6,603 bases of DNA from Deltaproteobacteria bacterium (GTDB lineage: Bacteria > Desulfobacterota > Desulfarculia > Adiutricales > Adiutricaceae), in NCBI GenBank assembly GCA_031278795.1, contig JAITJT010000086.1, positions 1-6,603 on the forward strand, in the 5' to 3' direction. Positions 6,118 to 6,603 of the stretch are shown here, piece after piece (position 1 is the stretch's first letter; each line of letters starts with the position of its first letter). Position numbers and translations under genes: made by a program. The notes beneath the pieces are model-generated. The model was not told the origin of the DNA and searched no databases. It saw only the letters and a program-made list of their open reading frames with translations.

Positions 6118-6405
6118 TGTTTGTTTGGCGCTCAAGGTTTCGCTAGCTTTTTGAGATTGTTTCATCAAAAATATATCTAAGAAATTTTTTCCAACATATT
6201 TCTTCAAACTATTTCTGAAATATTTCCCCTGGAAACTTGATAGTCATTAACTGTCATAGACTCCCGGGGGATTTTTTTATCATGAACAGCATTTTTAAAG
6301 TTTTAAAAAAATTTTTTTACCACCATTTTGAAAAAAGCGTTTTGTAAAAAGATATATTTCGAAATTTTTTTTTAAATTGCTTGTTTGATGAAAATTAATC
6401 GAATA
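6118..6405. other. AT-rich non-coding spacer after nrdJ
   Basis: No plausible gene is present. The stretch is dominated by A and T runs (seven A's followed by seven T's in the AAAAAAATTTTTTT at 6304-6317, and a T9 run at 6365-6373) and by recurring ATTTC/GAAAT half-sites, including the perfect palindrome ATTTCGAAAT (6356-6365), ATTTCTGAAAT near 6212, and AAGAAAT/ATTTCTT near 6179-6205. Composition differs sharply from the GC-rich nrdJ next to it. Such sequence is intrinsically curved and could bind nucleoid proteins. Confidence 0.6.
6226..6278 (+). terminator. Probable long-loop intrinsic terminator of nrdJ
   Basis: CCCC (6226-6229), a mismatch, then GG (6231-6232) pair with CC (6263-6264), a mismatch, and GGGG (6266-6269). 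AGTC (6242-6245) and GACT (6259-6262) can close the loop further. A run of seven T's (6272-6278) follows at once. The stem is interrupted and the loop long, so it is weaker than the flgE terminator, but it is the best T-tailed stem within 160 bp of the nrdJ stop. Confidence 0.45.
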
Positions 6406-6560
6406 AAACTAAAGCAAGGCAAAGCAAGGCAAGGCAAGGCAAAGCAAACTAAAGCAAAGCAAACTAAAGCAAAGCAAACTAAAGCAAAGCAAAGCAAAGT
6501 AAAACAAAGCAAAGTAAAACAAAGCAAAGTAAAACAAAGCCAAACAAAGCAAAGCAAAGC
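6406..6560. repeat. Pentanucleotide tandem array, 31 phased AAAGC-type units
   Basis: From 6406 to 6560 every five bases begin a new unit with no insertion or deletion: 31 pentamers. AAAGC is the commonest; variants are AAGGC, AAACT, AAAGT, AAAAC and one CAAAC. Higher-order 15-bp units are visible: AAAGC-AAAGC-AAACT in the middle, and AAAGT-AAAAC-AAAGC three times at 6496-6540. The + strand is almost free of T. Because 5 and 3 are coprime, open frames on both strands encode pentapeptide repeats (KQTKA-like on +, FALVC-like on -). A frame from ATG 6388 to 6573 has no ribosome-binding site, and I regard it as a by-product of the repeat. Confidence 0.9.
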
Positions 6561-6580
6561 AGCGATAAAGTAAGAATAGA

Positions 6581-6599
6581 GCAGCTATGCAGCAGCTAT
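6581..6599. repeat. Two GCAGCTAT direct repeats at the window edge
   Basis: GCAGCTAT at 6581-6588 recurs at 6592-6599 with an 11-bp step. It may be the start of another array that continues beyond the window. Confidence 0.4.
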
Positions 6600-6603
6600 A
6601 AAA

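Noticed and set aside
6243..6257. GTCAT pair (GTCATTAACTGTCAT) as a Pho box after nrdJ
   Set aside because: The spacing is 10 bp instead of 11, there is no downstream gene, and it lies inside the probable terminator loop.
6388..6573. Lysine/glutamine-rich open frame across the pentamer array
   Set aside because: It arises automatically from a stop-free 5-bp repeat, has no ribosome-binding site, and the opposite strand is equally open.

Overview
The window looks like an ordinary stretch of bacterial chromosome: three recognisable housekeeping or motility genes, one small unknown gene, and unusually repeat-rich, AT-rich spacers. The bacterial flagellar hook gene rules out an archaeon. A GC-rich coding style with frequent AGG and ATA codons, a cobalamin-dependent (class II) ribonucleotide reductase and the style of the hook protein suggest an anaerobic or thermophilic bacterium of the Desulfobacterota type. 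That assignment is an inference from family resemblance and is weak.

Layout. Positions 1-1110 (+) are the 3' part of flgE, which encodes the flagellar hook protein; its 5' end lies outside the window. It ends in a convergent spacer (1111-1510) holding a strong terminator (1190-1227), four imperfect 36-bp tandem repeats (1273-1415) and a second terminator-like hairpin (1443-1465) that serves the gene on the other side. Positions 1511-1855 (-) encode a small, probably exported, five-cysteine protein that I do not recognise. Positions 1996-3168 (-) are argJ, a complete ornithine/glutamate N-acetyltransferase of arginine synthesis. I prefer a GTG start at 3168, behind a good Shine-Dalgarno, over an upstream TTG at 3252. 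A divergent spacer (3169-3702) carries several inverted repeats and separates argJ from nrdJ (3703-6117, +), a complete class II ribonucleotide reductase with all catalytic cysteines, a C-terminal TSCPD domain and a zinc-ribbon/CxxxxC tail. The last 486 bases are non-coding: a probable nrdJ terminator, a very AT-rich stretch, and 31 uninterrupted, perfectly phased copies of an AAAGC-type pentamer (6406-6560).

The genes do not form a functional unit. flgE is the end of a flagellar operon, argJ belongs to arginine synthesis and nrdJ to dNTP supply. The noteworthy material is in the spacers: a run of hairpins between the putative nrdJ promoter and its ATG, two mutually exclusive foldings around the argJ Shine-Dalgarno, and two unrelated tandem-repeat arrays. 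I see no defence system, mobile element, CRISPR array, tRNA or rRNA.
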